Numbered from the stretch's first letter, positions 7,089 to 14,871 are shown. The stretch: DNA of 18,997 nt from Ramlibacter sp. (GCA_026785815.1 JAJAZH010000128.1:1-18997); one strand, 5' to 3'. Numbers and translations are program-made. Notes: generated by a model from the letters alone, not told the origin.

Positions 7089-8587
7089 GGCGCCGCCTTC
7101 AGGCCGGGCAGCGGCATCCGGATCTCGACCCGCGTGCCGGCGCCAGGCGAACTGGTGAGCGTGACCGTGCCTTGCAGCAGCTCGGCCCGCTCGTGCAGCC
7201 CCATCAGGCCGAGCGACCCGGGCCGGCGCGGCGCGGCGACGTCGAAGCCCTTGCCGTCGTCGCGCACCTCCAGCACGATCTCCCCCTCGCGCAGTTCCAC
7301 CCGCACGTCGGCCTGCGCCGCGCTCGCGTGCTTGGCCACATTGCCCAGCGACTCCTGCACCATCCGGAACACCGCCGTGGCGTAGGGCTCCTGCAGTTCC
7401 AGGTCTTCCGCCACTGACAGCTTGCAGGCGACGCCGTGGCGCTGGGTGAAATTGCCGGCCAGCCATTCGATCGCCGGCGCCAGCCCCAGGTCGTCCAGCA
7501 GCAGCGGCCGCAGGTCGGATGCGATGCGGCGGGTCGAGGCGACCGCGCCATCGATCAGCACCATCATCTCGGCCAGCTTCTGCTGTGCCTGCTGCGGCGC
7601 GACGGCGACGTTGTCGAACACCCAGTTGGTGTCCATCTTCAGCGCCGTCAGCGACTGTGCCAATTCGTCGTGCAACTCGCGGGCGACCCGGCTTTTTTCT
7701 TCTTCGCGAATCGAATGGGCCGCCGCCGCGAAGGCGCTGCGCTCTTGCTGCGAGCGCACCCGCTCGGTCACGTCGCGCAGGATCACGGTGAACAGCCGGC
7801 CTTCGGCGCTCACCAGCTGCGAAATCGACGTGTCCATCGGGAATTCCTCGCCATTGGCGCGCAAGCCGAAGATCACGGTTTGGTCTCCCATCCGGCGCGA
7901 AGTGACGCCGGTCAGCGCGAAGCGGGCGACGTGCTGGCCGTGGCCGGCGCGGTAGCGGGCCGGCATCAGCCGGGCCAGCGGCTGGCCCAGCACCTGGTCG
8001 CTCGGCCAGCCGAAGATCCTTTCCGCGGCGCGGTTGTACATGACGATGGTCTGCGCCTCGTCCACCGAGATGATCGCGTCCATCGCCGAATCGAGGATCG
8101 CCGCCAGCCGCGCCGCCAGCCGCGCATGCTGCTCTTCTGCTTCCAGCCGTTGGCCGATGTCGCGCAGCACCACGGTACACAGCTTGCCACCGGGCGTGTC
8201 GAGCTGCGAGATCGAGGCGTCGAGCGGAAATTCGTGGCCGTCCGCGCGCAGGCCGTAGATGACGTTGCGCGCGCCCATGCGGCGCGAGGTCACCCCGGTG
8301 GTTCCGAAACGCCCGACGTGCTGCGCATGGGCGGCGCGGAAGCGCTGCGGAATCAACCGTTCCAGCGGCTGGCCGAGGATCTGCTGGCGCGGCCAGCCGA
8401 ACACTTTTTCCGCAGCGACGTTGTACAGCAGAATCAGCTGCTGCTCATCGACCGTGATGATGGCGTCCATCGCCGAATCGAGCACGCCCGCCAGCAAGGC
8501 CGCAGCGTCTGCGGCGCTGCCGGGCGGCGAGACGGTTTCCAGGATGTCGATGGGCGAGAGCGGCAAGGGTCGGCGATCGGAGGGCAA
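7085..8587 (-). CDS. Cytoplasmic tandem-PAS sensor histidine kinase (HisKA_3/NarX-type)
   Basis: About 500 residues with no transmembrane segment, so the signal is sensed in the cytoplasm. Two PAS domains (about 33-145 and 162-275) are recent duplicates, with roughly two thirds of 93 aligned residues identical by eye. Both carry RxxH (H87, H216), then TGVTSRRMG and GLRA(D/N)G. The HisKA_3 dimerisation region has the phospho-acceptor H306 in VARELHDELAQSL. The ATPase domain shows the N box QESLGNVAKHA (411-421), DDGKGF (443-448) and GLMGLHERA (460-468). The start is uncertain: the TTG at 8587 is the longest usual option, no ATG occurs before about residue 40, and no ribosome site is clear. It overlaps the downstream response regulator by 4 bp and is divergent from glsA. 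Confidence 0.92.
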   Translation of the reverse strand: MPSDRRPLPLSPIDILETVSPPGSAADAAALLAGVLDSAMDAIITVDEQQLILLYNVAAEKVFGWPRQQILGQPLERLIPQRFRAAHAQHVGRFGTTGVTSRRMGARNVIYGLRADGHEFPLDASISQLDTPGGKLCTVVLRDIGQRLEAEEQHARLAARLAAILDSAMDAIISVDEAQTIVMYNRAAERIFGWPSDQVLGQPLARLMPARYRAGHGQHVARFALTGVTSRRMGDQTVIFGLRANGEEFPMDTSISQLVSAEGRLFTVILRDVTERVRSQQERSAFAAAAHSIREEEKSRVARELHDELAQSLTALKMDTNWVFDNVAVAPQQAQQKLAEMMVLIDGAVASTRRIASDLRPLLLDDLGLAPAIEWLAGNFTQRHGVACKLSVAEDLELQEPYATAVFRMVQESLGNVAKHASAAQADVRVELREGEIVLEVRDDGKGFDVAAPRRPGSLGLMGLHERAELLQGTVTLTSSPGAGTRVEIRMPLPGLKAAP

Positions 8588-8662
8588 AGGCCGAATTTAC
8601 AGCACCCACCGACGTCCGGTCCGGCTGCCGAACGAAACTGCGGCCCGCGGTCACAATGCGCC
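8588..8662. promoter_or_regulatory. Divergent intergenic region between the histidine kinase and glsA
   Basis: These 75 bp must carry the start signals for both divergent genes unless they lie within coding sequence. I see no convincing -35/-10 pair, FNR box or strong Shine-Dalgarno sequence for either side. Confidence 0.45.
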
Positions 8663-9574
8663 ATGCAATTCCAGCCGCTGCTCGAGGAGATCGTCGCCAC
8701 GTTGCAGCCGGAGCTGGGCGCAGCTGGGCAGGTCGCGAGCTACATTCCGGCGCTGGCGCGTGTCCCGGCGCCGCAGTTCGGGATCGCCCTGCGCACCCGC
8801 GACGGCCAGGAGGCCCATGCCGGCGACAGCACGACGCGCTTTTCGCTCCAGAGCATCTCCAAGCTGTTCGCGCTCACGCTCGGCATGCGGGAAGTCGGCG
8901 AGGCGCTGTGGGACCGGATCGGCCGGGAGCCCTCGGGCAATCCGTTCAACTCCCTGGTTCAGCTCGAAACCGAACAGGGCATCCCGCGCAACCCCTTCAT
9001 CAACGCCGGCGCGCTGGCCGTCACCGACCGGCTCGTCAGCCGGTTCGATGCGAAGGCGGAAATGCTGTCCCTGCTATCGACCCTGTGCGGCGACCCGGTG
9101 GACTTCGACGAAGAGGTGGCCGCCTCTGAAGCGTCCACCGGATTTCGAAACGCGGCCCTGGCCAACTTCATGAAAAGCTTCGGCCGCATCGACAATGATG
9201 TGGGCACCGTGCTCGACGTGTACTTTCATCATTGCGCGGTCCGGATGAGCTGCCTCCAGCTGGCACGCGCCGCGGGTTTCCTGTGCCGCGACGGCGTGCA
9301 CCCCTACACCGGACAGCAGCTCCTGACGGGAAGGCAGGCGCGGCGCGTCAATGCGCTGATGCTGACCTGCGGCACCTATGACGCGGCCGGCGAATTCGCC
9401 TTCCGGGTCGGGCTGCCTTGCAAGAGCGGCGTCGGCGGCGGCATCGTGGCCGTGGTGCCCGACCGGCTCACGCTCTGTGTCTGGTCGCCCGCGCTGGAGC
9501 CCACCGGAAACTCGCTGCTGGGCATGAAGGCGCTCGAACTGTTCACTGCCAAGACGGGGCTTTCCGTCTTCTGA
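8663..9574 (+). CDS. glsA: Glutaminase A
   Basis: A 303-residue cytoplasmic enzyme that hydrolyses glutamine to glutamate and ammonia, close to the usual length of about 305-310. It has the serine beta-lactamase-like fold of this family. The nucleophile motif is S64-I-S-K67 (FSLQSISKLF); other family blocks are NPFINAGA (110-117), LTCGTYDAAGEF (234-245) and KSGVGGGI (254-261). The ATG at 8663 gives the normal N-terminus (MQFQPLLEEI). The frame stays open far upstream only because that stretch is antisense to the kinase gene. No clear ribosome site is visible. A short perfect hairpin overlaps the end of the gene (9551-9570). Neighbours give no pathway context. Confidence 0.96.
   Translation: MQFQPLLEEIVATLQPELGAAGQVASYIPALARVPAPQFGIALRTRDGQEAHAGDSTTRFSLQSISKLFALTLGMREVGEALWDRIGREPSGNPFNSLVQLETEQGIPRNPFINAGALAVTDRLVSRFDAKAEMLSLLSTLCGDPVDFDEEVAASEASTGFRNAALANFMKSFGRIDNDVGTVLDVYFHHCAVRMSCLQLARAAGFLCRDGVHPYTGQQLLTGRQARRVNALMLTCGTYDAAGEFAFRVGLPCKSGVGGGIVAVVPDRLTLCVWSPALEPTGNSLLGMKALELFTAKTGLSVF
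9551..9570 (+). terminator. Possible hairpin terminator overlapping the glsA 3' end
   Basis: AAGACGG-GGCTTT-CCGTCTT is a perfect 7-bp stem with a 6-nt loop, ending just before the glsA stop codon. No run of T follows, so it is at best a weak or Rho-assisted terminator, or an mRNA-stabilising structure. Confidence 0.3.
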
Positions 9575-9746
9575 GGGCGGGCCGTGGTCGCAGCCGCTCT
9601 TCCTAGAGCCGTTTGCTCAAGCGCGGACGGGCCACGGCGGCCTATCATGGGAGCCACAACATGAGCGACGCGCTGTGGCGTCGCCGTTGCTCTTGTCGAC
9701 AGCTCGCCAGTCCTTCCATGCGCCCTTGACCAAACCAGGAGGCAAC

Positions 9747-9929
9747 ATGCCAGACGCTCTGACTCCCTATCAACCGCCGGACCCCGGCCGCATCGATTCT
9801 CTGGACAACGCCGGGCTGCAGTACTGGTGCAAGGAGCTCGCGTGCACCGAGGCGAAGTTGACCGAGGCGATTTCCAAGGTCGGCGAGCACGTGACAGCGG
9901 TGCGTGAACATCTGGCTGCGCGCCGCTGA
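9747..9929 (+). CDS. Small DUF3606-type protein
   Basis: A 60-residue soluble protein that fits the DUF3606 pattern: a short Pro-rich lead, then a helical unit with AGLQYWCKELACTEAKL (residues 23-39) and a final helix with ISKVGEHVTAVREHLA. The YW-x3-L-x3-E-x2-L spacing and the AI-x-KVG motif are typical of this family. These are small proteins of unknown function, often in multiple copies in Burkholderiales and Rhizobiales. The start is well supported by AGGAGG at 9737-9742, 4 nt before the ATG. The 172 bp back to glsA contain a TATCAT hexamer (9643-9648) without a matching -35. It converges on livM with only 36 bp between stops. Confidence 0.75.
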   Translation: MPDALTPYQPPDPGRIDSLDNAGLQYWCKELACTEAKLTEAISKVGEHVTAVREHLAARR

Positions 9930-9965
9930 CACAGCTCTCGACCCCGTCACCGCGCCGGCAGGCGA

Positions 9966-10937
9966 TTAGCGCGGCGGCTCCCCGTCGCCCACGTGCCGCG
10001 ACACCGCGATCTCCTCACCCAGCAATCCGCGCGGGCGCAGCACCAGCATCAATGCGATCAGCACGCCGATCAGCACCACTTGCAGTGCAGCGGCGCGCGC
10101 CTGCTCGGCGGCCGGGATCCAGCCACGCAGCATGGCGCCGGCGCCGGCCCAGAAGATCCAGACTACGAAGGCGCCCAGGATGGCGCCACGGTTGTTGCCC
10201 GACCCGCCAACAATCAGCATGGCCCAGAGCTGGAAGGTCAGGATGGGCAGGAAGTCTTCGGGGGCGATATAGCCGACGAAATGCGCATACACCGCGCCCC
10301 CCAGGCCCATCAGCATGCTGCCGATGACGAAACTCTGCAGCCGGAAAAGGAACGCGCGCTTGCCCAGCGAGGCGGCGGCGTCCTCGTCCTCGCGGATCGC
10401 ACGCAGCACCCGGCCCCAGGGACTACGCACCAGCTTTTCCAGCGCCAGATAGGCCACGCCCAGCAGCAGCAGCGAGAGCGCCAGGTAGGCCAGGTTCCAT
10501 GCCAGCCCGGTGCCGAGCCAGGCCTGCATCGGCTTGGGGATGAATTGCACGCCGAAGGGCCCGCCGGTCAGTGCCGTCGCGTTGTTCGCCACCAGCTGGA
10601 TCGTCACCGCGATACCAAAGGTGGTGATGGCCAGATAGTCGTGGCGCAGCCGCAGCGCGACCGCGCCCACCAGCAGCCCGGCAAGCCCGCTGATGCCCAT
10701 CGCAGCCAGCCAGCCCAGCGCGACCGGCCAGCCGAAGCCGCCGATGCGGTCCGCCGTCTCGGGCGTGGTCAGCAGCGCCGAGGTGTAGGCACCCAGCGCG
10801 ACGAAGCCGGCGACGCCGACATTGAACAGACCGGTGAAGCCCCATTGCAGGTTGAGCCCGAGCGCGATGATCGCAAAGCTGCTGGCGAACACCAGGAAGA
10901 AGCTGCCGTAGGACAACCAGCCCAGCAGATCAGGCAT
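9966..10937 (-). CDS. livM: Branched-chain amino acid-type ABC transporter permease LivM
   Basis: A 323-residue inner-membrane permease of the Liv/HAAT family with about eight to ten hydrophobic segments. Family landmarks are GLNLQWGFTGLFNVGVAGF (27-45), RHDYLAITTFGIA (98-110) with TGGPFG (124-129), and the ATPase-coupling region GRVLRAIREDEDAAASLGKRAF (starting at 175). A late IVGGSGNNRGAILGA block (242-256) and the RPRGLLGEE end are also typical. The ATG at 10937 overlaps the livH stop (TGATG) and has GGGGAG about 8 nt upstream. It is the last gene of the livGFHM operon. The true substrate is not fixed by sequence: Liv-type systems carry amino acids, amides, urea and other small acids. Confidence 0.95.
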   Translation of the reverse strand: MPDLLGWLSYGSFFLVFASSFAIIALGLNLQWGFTGLFNVGVAGFVALGAYTSALLTTPETADRIGGFGWPVALGWLAAMGISGLAGLLVGAVALRLRHDYLAITTFGIAVTIQLVANNATALTGGPFGVQFIPKPMQAWLGTGLAWNLAYLALSLLLLGVAYLALEKLVRSPWGRVLRAIREDEDAAASLGKRAFLFRLQSFVIGSMLMGLGGAVYAHFVGYIAPEDFLPILTFQLWAMLIVGGSGNNRGAILGAFVVWIFWAGAGAMLRGWIPAAEQARAAALQVVLIGVLIALMLVLRPRGLLGEEIAVSRHVGDGEPPR

Positions 10938-11854
10938 CAATGCTTCTCCCCGAACAGGCCGGTCGGGCGCACCAGCAGGATCAGGATCAGCACCGCGAAC
11001 GCGGCCGCCGCGCGGTATTCCGCGCCGACGATGGACACCGACGCGCTTTCGGCCAGTCCGACGATGAAGCCGCCCAGCACCGCGCCCCAGACCGAACCGA
11101 TGCCGCCCAGGATGACCGCGGCGAACAGCGGCAGCAGCAGATCCACGCCCATGGTCGGGCGCAACTGGACCGTGATGCCGGAGAACACGCCGGCCACCGC
11201 GGCCAGCACACCGCCGATGATCCAGGTCGCCCGCAGCACCCGTTCCGGGTCGATCCCCGCGACGCGGGCCAGGTTGGGATTGATGGCGGTGGCGCGCATC
11301 GAGCGCCCCAGCGTGCTGTGGCGCAGGAACAGGTGCAGGGCTGTCACCGCGACCAGGCACAGGGCCAGCACGAACAGCTGGTCCGGCGTGATGCGCAAGC
11401 CGCCCAGCACGTCGCGCCCGACCAGCGGAATCGAGATCTGCAGGTTCTGCGAGTAGTACTGCGGCACGCCGCCGTACCAGAACAGCAGCAGATTGCGCAG
11501 GGCCAGTGCGGCACCGAAACTGGCGATGACGAGTGTGATCGCGCCTTGCCTGCGCAGGCGCCGGAACAATACGTGGTCGAGTGCGAGCGCCAGCACGGCC
11601 GTCAACACGCAGGCGACGAGCAGCGCCCCCAGCATCACCCAGCCAAAAGAGAACGGACCGATCGGTGTGCCCATGCCGTCGCTCGCGCCGCCGAACAACG
11701 CCAGCGCGCTGAGCGCGAAATAACCGCCCCAGCCCAGCAATTCACCATGGCTGAAATTGGAGAAACGCACGATCGACAGCGTCAGTCCCAGGCCGATCGC
11801 GCCCAGCGCGATGACCGAACCGATGATCAATCCGTCTGCGACGATCTGCAGCAT
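10937..11854 (-). CDS. livH: Branched-chain amino acid-type ABC transporter permease LivH
   Basis: A 305-residue inner-membrane permease. The N-terminus (VADGLIIGSVIALGAIGLGL) and RFSNFSHGELLGWGGYFA (30-47) are diagnostic of LivH, where the usual motif is NFAHGxxxxxGAY. The ATPase-coupling loop is RHSTLGRSMRATAINPNLARVAGID (starting at 178), and VILGGIGSVWGAVLGGFIVG (247-266) and LVRPTGLFGEK (294-304) close the protein. The start ATG overlaps the livF stop as TGATG, with AAGGAA 5-6 nt upstream, and the stop overlaps livM in the same way. It probably works as a heterodimer with LivM, with LivG and LivF as ATPases. Confidence 0.95.
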   Translation of the reverse strand: MLQIVADGLIIGSVIALGAIGLGLTLSIVRFSNFSHGELLGWGGYFALSALALFGGASDGMGTPIGPFSFGWVMLGALLVACVLTAVLALALDHVLFRRLRRQGAITLVIASFGAALALRNLLLFWYGGVPQYYSQNLQISIPLVGRDVLGGLRITPDQLFVLALCLVAVTALHLFLRHSTLGRSMRATAINPNLARVAGIDPERVLRATWIIGGVLAAVAGVFSGITVQLRPTMGVDLLLPLFAAVILGGIGSVWGAVLGGFIVGLAESASVSIVGAEYRAAAAFAVLILILLVRPTGLFGEKH

Positions 11855-12594
11855 CAGTGTTCCTTCATCCCTTGTTTGCCGGTGTGCCGGCCCAGGTAGA
11901 GCGCTGCGATGCGCTCGTCGCCCAGCAGTTCGGCGCAGGGCGCGACGATGCGTTCGCGGCCCTCGACCAGCACCGCGGCGCGGTCGGCCAGCGCCAGCGC
12001 GGCCTTGACGTTCTGCTCGACCAGCAGCACCGTGACACCGCTCGCGCGCACCTCGCGCAGCTTGTCGAATACCTGCGCCACCAGCTTCGGGCTGAGCCCG
12101 GCCGACGGCTCGTCGAGGATCAGCAGGCGTGGTCGGGTGATCAGGGCCCGCGCGACCGCCAGCATCTGGCGCTGGCCGCCCGAGAGCTGACCGGCCAGCA
12201 GCTTGCGCTGGCGCGCCAGGTCCGGAAACATCGCGTACACGGGCGCCAGCCGTTCGTGCCGGTTGGCCCGCACGATGGCCGCGGCCAGCTCCAGGTTTTC
12301 CGCGATGCTCAGGTTGACGAATACATTCTCGGTCTGCGGCACGAAGGCCAGGCCCTCGAACACCATGCGGTGCGCCGGCACGCGGCTGATGTCCTGGCCG
12401 AACAGCAGGCTGCGTCCGCCGCTGACGGCCACCAGGCCCGCCACCGCCTTGACCAGGGTCGACTTGCCGGCGCCGTTGGGCCCCAGGATGGCGACGATCT
12501 CGCCCACCTCCACGCGCAGTGACGCGCCACGCACGATCGGCAGCCCGGGTTCGTAGCCGGCTTCGAGGTTTTCCACCTCCAGCGCTGCGGCCAT
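11854..12594 (-). CDS. livF: Branched-chain amino acid-type ABC transporter ATPase LivF
   Basis: A 246-residue cytoplasmic ATPase. Walker A is GPNGAGKST (38-46), the ABC signature LSGGQ (137-141), Walker B LLILDEPSAGLSP (157-169), and the switch position reads LLVEQNVKAAL (190-200), where Gln-Asn in place of His is typical of LivF. Q-loop FVPQTENVF (84-92) is also as in LivF. It is coupled by TGATG overlaps to livG upstream and livH downstream. The polypeptide ends about ten residues after the usual YLG motif (LYLGRH). Confidence 0.96.
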   Translation of the reverse strand: MAAALEVENLEAGYEPGLPIVRGASLRVEVGEIVAILGPNGAGKSTLVKAVAGLVAVSGGRSLLFGQDISRVPAHRMVFEGLAFVPQTENVFVNLSIAENLELAAAIVRANRHERLAPVYAMFPDLARQRKLLAGQLSGGQRQMLAVARALITRPRLLILDEPSAGLSPKLVAQVFDKLREVRASGVTVLLVEQNVKAALALADRAAVLVEGRERIVAPCAELLGDERIAALYLGRHTGKQGMKEH

Positions 12595-13388
12595 CAGGCG
12601 ACCCCCAGGTAGGCTTCGACGACGCGCGGGTCGGCCAGCACCGTGTCGGCGTTGCCGCTGACGAGCAGTTCACCTTGCGCCATCACCATGACCGGATCGC
12701 ACAGGGCGGTTACCAGGTCCATGTTGTGTTCGATGATGAGAAATGTCGTTCCCTGGCGGTTCAGCGCTGCGACCTTGTCGACGATCTGGTCGAGCAGGGC
12801 CGGGTTGACGCCGGCGCCAGGCTCGTCGAGCAGCACCAGCCGTGGGTGGGCCCCCATCACGCGGGCGAGTTCGAGCAGCTTGCGCTGGCCGCCGGACAAC
12901 ACGCGTGCAGCCTGCCGCTCCAGTTCACCCAGACCGACGAAGTCGAGCCAGTGGCGCGCTGCCTCACGTGTGTGCTGCTCCTGCAGCGAAACCTGACCCG
13001 GGCGCAGCCAGTTGGCCCAGAACCGCTCGCCCAGTTGCGCCGTCGGTGCGACCATGACGTTTTCCAGCACCGTCATCTCGGGGAAGGGCCGCGGGATCTG
13101 GAACGTGCGCGCCAGTCCGGCGCCGAAGATCCTGTCCGCCGACGCGCCGGCGATCGATACACCACCGAGCACGATGTCGCCGGCATCGGGCTTCATGAAA
13201 CCCGCCAGGCAATTGAACAGTGTGGTCTTGCCGGCACCGTTGGGTCCGATCAGGCCGCCGATGGCCCCGGCCTGCAGCGCAAAGGAGACCGCATGCACCG
13301 CACGGTGGCCACCGAAAGACTTCGACAACGCCCGCACCTGCAGCAGATCGCCGCGATCACGGATCTCAGCGCTGGCGCTGTTGGGCAT
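12594..13388 (-). CDS. livG: Branched-chain amino acid-type ABC transporter ATPase LivG
   Basis: A 264-residue cytoplasmic ATPase and the first gene of the livGFHM operon. Walker A is GPNGAGKTTLFN (48-59), the signature LSGGQ (164-168), Walker B LVLLDEPGAGVNP (184-196), and the H-loop IIEHNMDLV (218-226). The LivG-specific features GLARTFQIPRPFPEMTVLENV (starting at 91) and a C-terminal YLG are present. The ATG at 13388 gives a short extra N-terminus before the ABC domain. No clear Shine-Dalgarno sequence precedes it. The 83-bp gap to the divergent TIGR04076-like gene holds its promoter. No binding protein is encoded on this strand; the likely one is in the divergent operon at 14909-16189. 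Confidence 0.96.
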   Translation of the reverse strand: MPNSASAEIRDRGDLLQVRALSKSFGGHRAVHAVSFALQAGAIGGLIGPNGAGKTTLFNCLAGFMKPDAGDIVLGGVSIAGASADRIFGAGLARTFQIPRPFPEMTVLENVMVAPTAQLGERFWANWLRPGQVSLQEQHTREAARHWLDFVGLGELERQAARVLSGGQRKLLELARVMGAHPRLVLLDEPGAGVNPALLDQIVDKVAALNRQGTTFLIIEHNMDLVTALCDPVMVMAQGELLVSGNADTVLADPRVVEAYLGVA

Positions 13389-13471
13389 GGAGCTTCATGG
13401 GGTGTGACGGCGATGGGTTATTTCGGTGTCCGTGGCGCGTATCGTAACCATACGTGACTAAACTCAGTCGC
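13389..13471. promoter_or_regulatory. Divergent promoter region between livG and the reductase/binding-protein operon
   Basis: These 83 bp separate two diverging operons that appear to serve one transport system. Core promoter hexamers are weak on both strands. The only clear structure is the inverted repeat at 13438-13454, close to the plus-strand start, which could let one regulator control both operons. Confidence 0.5.
13438..13454. promoter_or_regulatory. Inverted repeat, possible operator
   Basis: CGTAT-N7-ATACG is a perfect 5-bp inverted repeat with a 7-nt spacer, ending 17 bp before the ATG of the first plus-strand gene. The size fits a dimeric regulator site. No regulator gene lies next to it, so its protein is unknown. 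Confidence 0.35.
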
Positions 13472-13822
13472 ATGGAATCCGATCAATTCGCGCTTTACGA
13501 CCTGCGGGTCGAAGTCGTCGCGCCGCAGGGCGCGCGCATCCTGTGCAGCGCCCGACCTGGCGATTCGTTCGAGGTGCGCGGTGAAATGCTGCACTTCCCG
13601 CCGGGCCAGGGTTTCTCGCTGTATTCGCTGGCCGCCCTGTTGCCGCTGTTGCCAGCCAAGCAGCGCGAGACCGCTGCCAGCGACTGGATGAGTACCGACG
13701 CCGAAGTGGCCTGTCCCGATCCCCACTGCCCGACCCGTTTCCGCATCACGCGCTTGGGCAAGCGAGTGTTCCGCCATGGCGACACGACGGCGGTGCCACT
13801 GCCGGTGGACGCGCACCCATGA
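13472..13822 (+). CDS. TIGR04076-like small protein
   Basis: A 116-residue soluble protein that begins the plus-strand operon. It resembles TIGR04076 proteins in its first beta strand (LYDLRVEVVAPQG, with C25 in ILCSARPGDSFEV), a helix-rich middle (LYSLAALLPLLPA), and a C-terminal CPDPHCPTRFRITRL (81-95; C81, C86). As I recall, family members carry a Cys-Pro in the middle block; here it reads HFPPGQG, so that cysteine seems lost. The function of the family is unknown; paired cysteines suggest metal or redox chemistry. The ATG at 13472 is preferred; a GTG at 13454 would add six residues and would sit on the inverted repeat. No ribosome site is clear. Its stop overlaps the next start as ATGA. 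Confidence 0.65.
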   Translation: MESDQFALYDLRVEVVAPQGARILCSARPGDSFEVRGEMLHFPPGQGFSLYSLAALLPLLPAKQRETAASDWMSTDAEVACPDPHCPTRFRITRLGKRVFRHGDTTAVPLPVDAHP

Positions 13823-14871
13823 CTGGCGATTCGGCTCGGGTCGAGCGCACGGAACTGGCGCCAGGTTATCGGATCCCGCGCGTCATCCGGGGCGGCTGGC
13901 AGCTCTCGGGCGACCACGGTCCGGTCGACCGCGAGCAGGCAATCGCGGACATGGAAAAATTCGTCGACGCCGGTCTGGACACGGTGGATGGTGCCGACAT
14001 CTACACCGGGGTCGAGGACATGTACGGCAGCTTCAACCAGCGGCGCATGGCGCGTGGCCTGTCGCGCCTGCAGGTCCACACCAAGTTCGTTCCGGACTGT
14101 GCGGACCTGGCCCGGGTCGACGCCGCTTATGTGCGCCGCATCATTGAACGCTCCTTGCAGCGCCTGCGCCTGGAGCGGCTCGATCTGGTGCAATTCCACT
14201 GGTGGGACTACGCGGTGCCCGGTTGCGTGGCGACCGCGCTGGAACTGGCGGCGCTGCAGAAGGAAGGCCTGATCGCCAACCTGGGCTGCACCAATTTCGA
14301 TAGCCCGCACACTGCTGCGATGCTCGACGCCGGCGTGCCGCTGGTCAGCACCCAGGTGCAATATTCGCTGCTCGACCGACGGCCGCACAACGCGCTGGCC
14401 GAAGTGTGTGCGCAGCGCGGCCTGAAGATGCTGTGTTATGGCACCCTGGCCGGTGGCTTCTTTTCCGAACACTGGCTCGGCGCACCGGAGCCTGGCGACG
14501 AGTTGAGCAACCGCTCGCTGATCAAATACAAGCTGGTCATCGACGAATTCGGCGGCTGGGCGGTTTTCCAGCAGTTGCTGCGCGCGTTGCAGCAGATCGG
14601 GCAAAGGCATGGCGTCAGCATCGCGAGCGTGGCCACACGCTGGGTGCTCGACCAGAGCGGCGTCGGCGCCGCCATCGTCGGCGCGCGTTATGCCGACAAG
14701 CTGGGCGACACGCTGGCGGTGTTCGGGTTGCGCCTGGACGCGCGTGACCATGCCCTGCTGGAGCCGATGCTGCGCGCGCACCCGGGACCGGCCGGCGACA
14801 CCTACACGCTCGAACGCGACAAGGACGGCCGGCATGGCCGTATCATGAAATACAACCTGAACAAGTCCTGA
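13819..14871 (+). CDS. Aldo/keto reductase
   Basis: A 350-residue NAD(P)H-dependent oxidoreductase of the AKR superfamily with a TIM-barrel fold. The catalytic tetrad can be placed at D57 (DTVDGADIYTG), Y62, K89 (VHTKFVP) and H127 (LVQFHWWDY). Cofactor-binding motifs follow: GCTNFD (156-161), STQVQYSLLDRRP (177-189) and late VGARYADKLGDTL (287-299), the phosphate-binding segment. The substrate is unknown. It is translationally coupled to the TIGR04076-like gene (ATGA) and lies 37 bp before the binding-protein gene. It is a clear paralogue of the N-terminal part of the protein at 16186-17658: both begin with ERTELAPG and share QFHWW, LLDRR, and a late GGW...HGVS...ATRWVL block. Confidence 0.93.
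   Translation: MTGDSARVERTELAPGYRIPRVIRGGWQLSGDHGPVDREQAIADMEKFVDAGLDTVDGADIYTGVEDMYGSFNQRRMARGLSRLQVHTKFVPDCADLARVDAAYVRRIIERSLQRLRLERLDLVQFHWWDYAVPGCVATALELAALQKEGLIANLGCTNFDSPHTAAMLDAGVPLVSTQVQYSLLDRRPHNALAEVCAQRGLKMLCYGTLAGGFFSEHWLGAPEPGDELSNRSLIKYKLVIDEFGGWAVFQQLLRALQQIGQRHGVSIASVATRWVLDQSGVGAAIVGARYADKLGDTLAVFGLRLDARDHALLEPMLRAHPGPAGDTYTLERDKDGRHGRIMKYNLNKS

Noticed and set aside
6444..8180. 578-residue frame that seems to join kinase sequence to the NarL-type regulator
   Set aside because: The upstream part is an out-of-frame shadow of the kinase. The regulator has its own ATG at 7088 overlapping the kinase stop, so there is no fusion.
7436..8662. Upstream extension of glsA giving a 712-residue protein
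   Set aside because: The added 409 codons are antisense to the PAS kinase; glutaminase begins normally at the ATG at 8663.
9966..12673. Extended frames fusing upstream sequence to LivM (464 residues) and LivH (578 residues)
   Set aside because: The extensions are shadow frames of the preceding genes; each permease has an internal ATG in a TGATG junction with a ribosome site.
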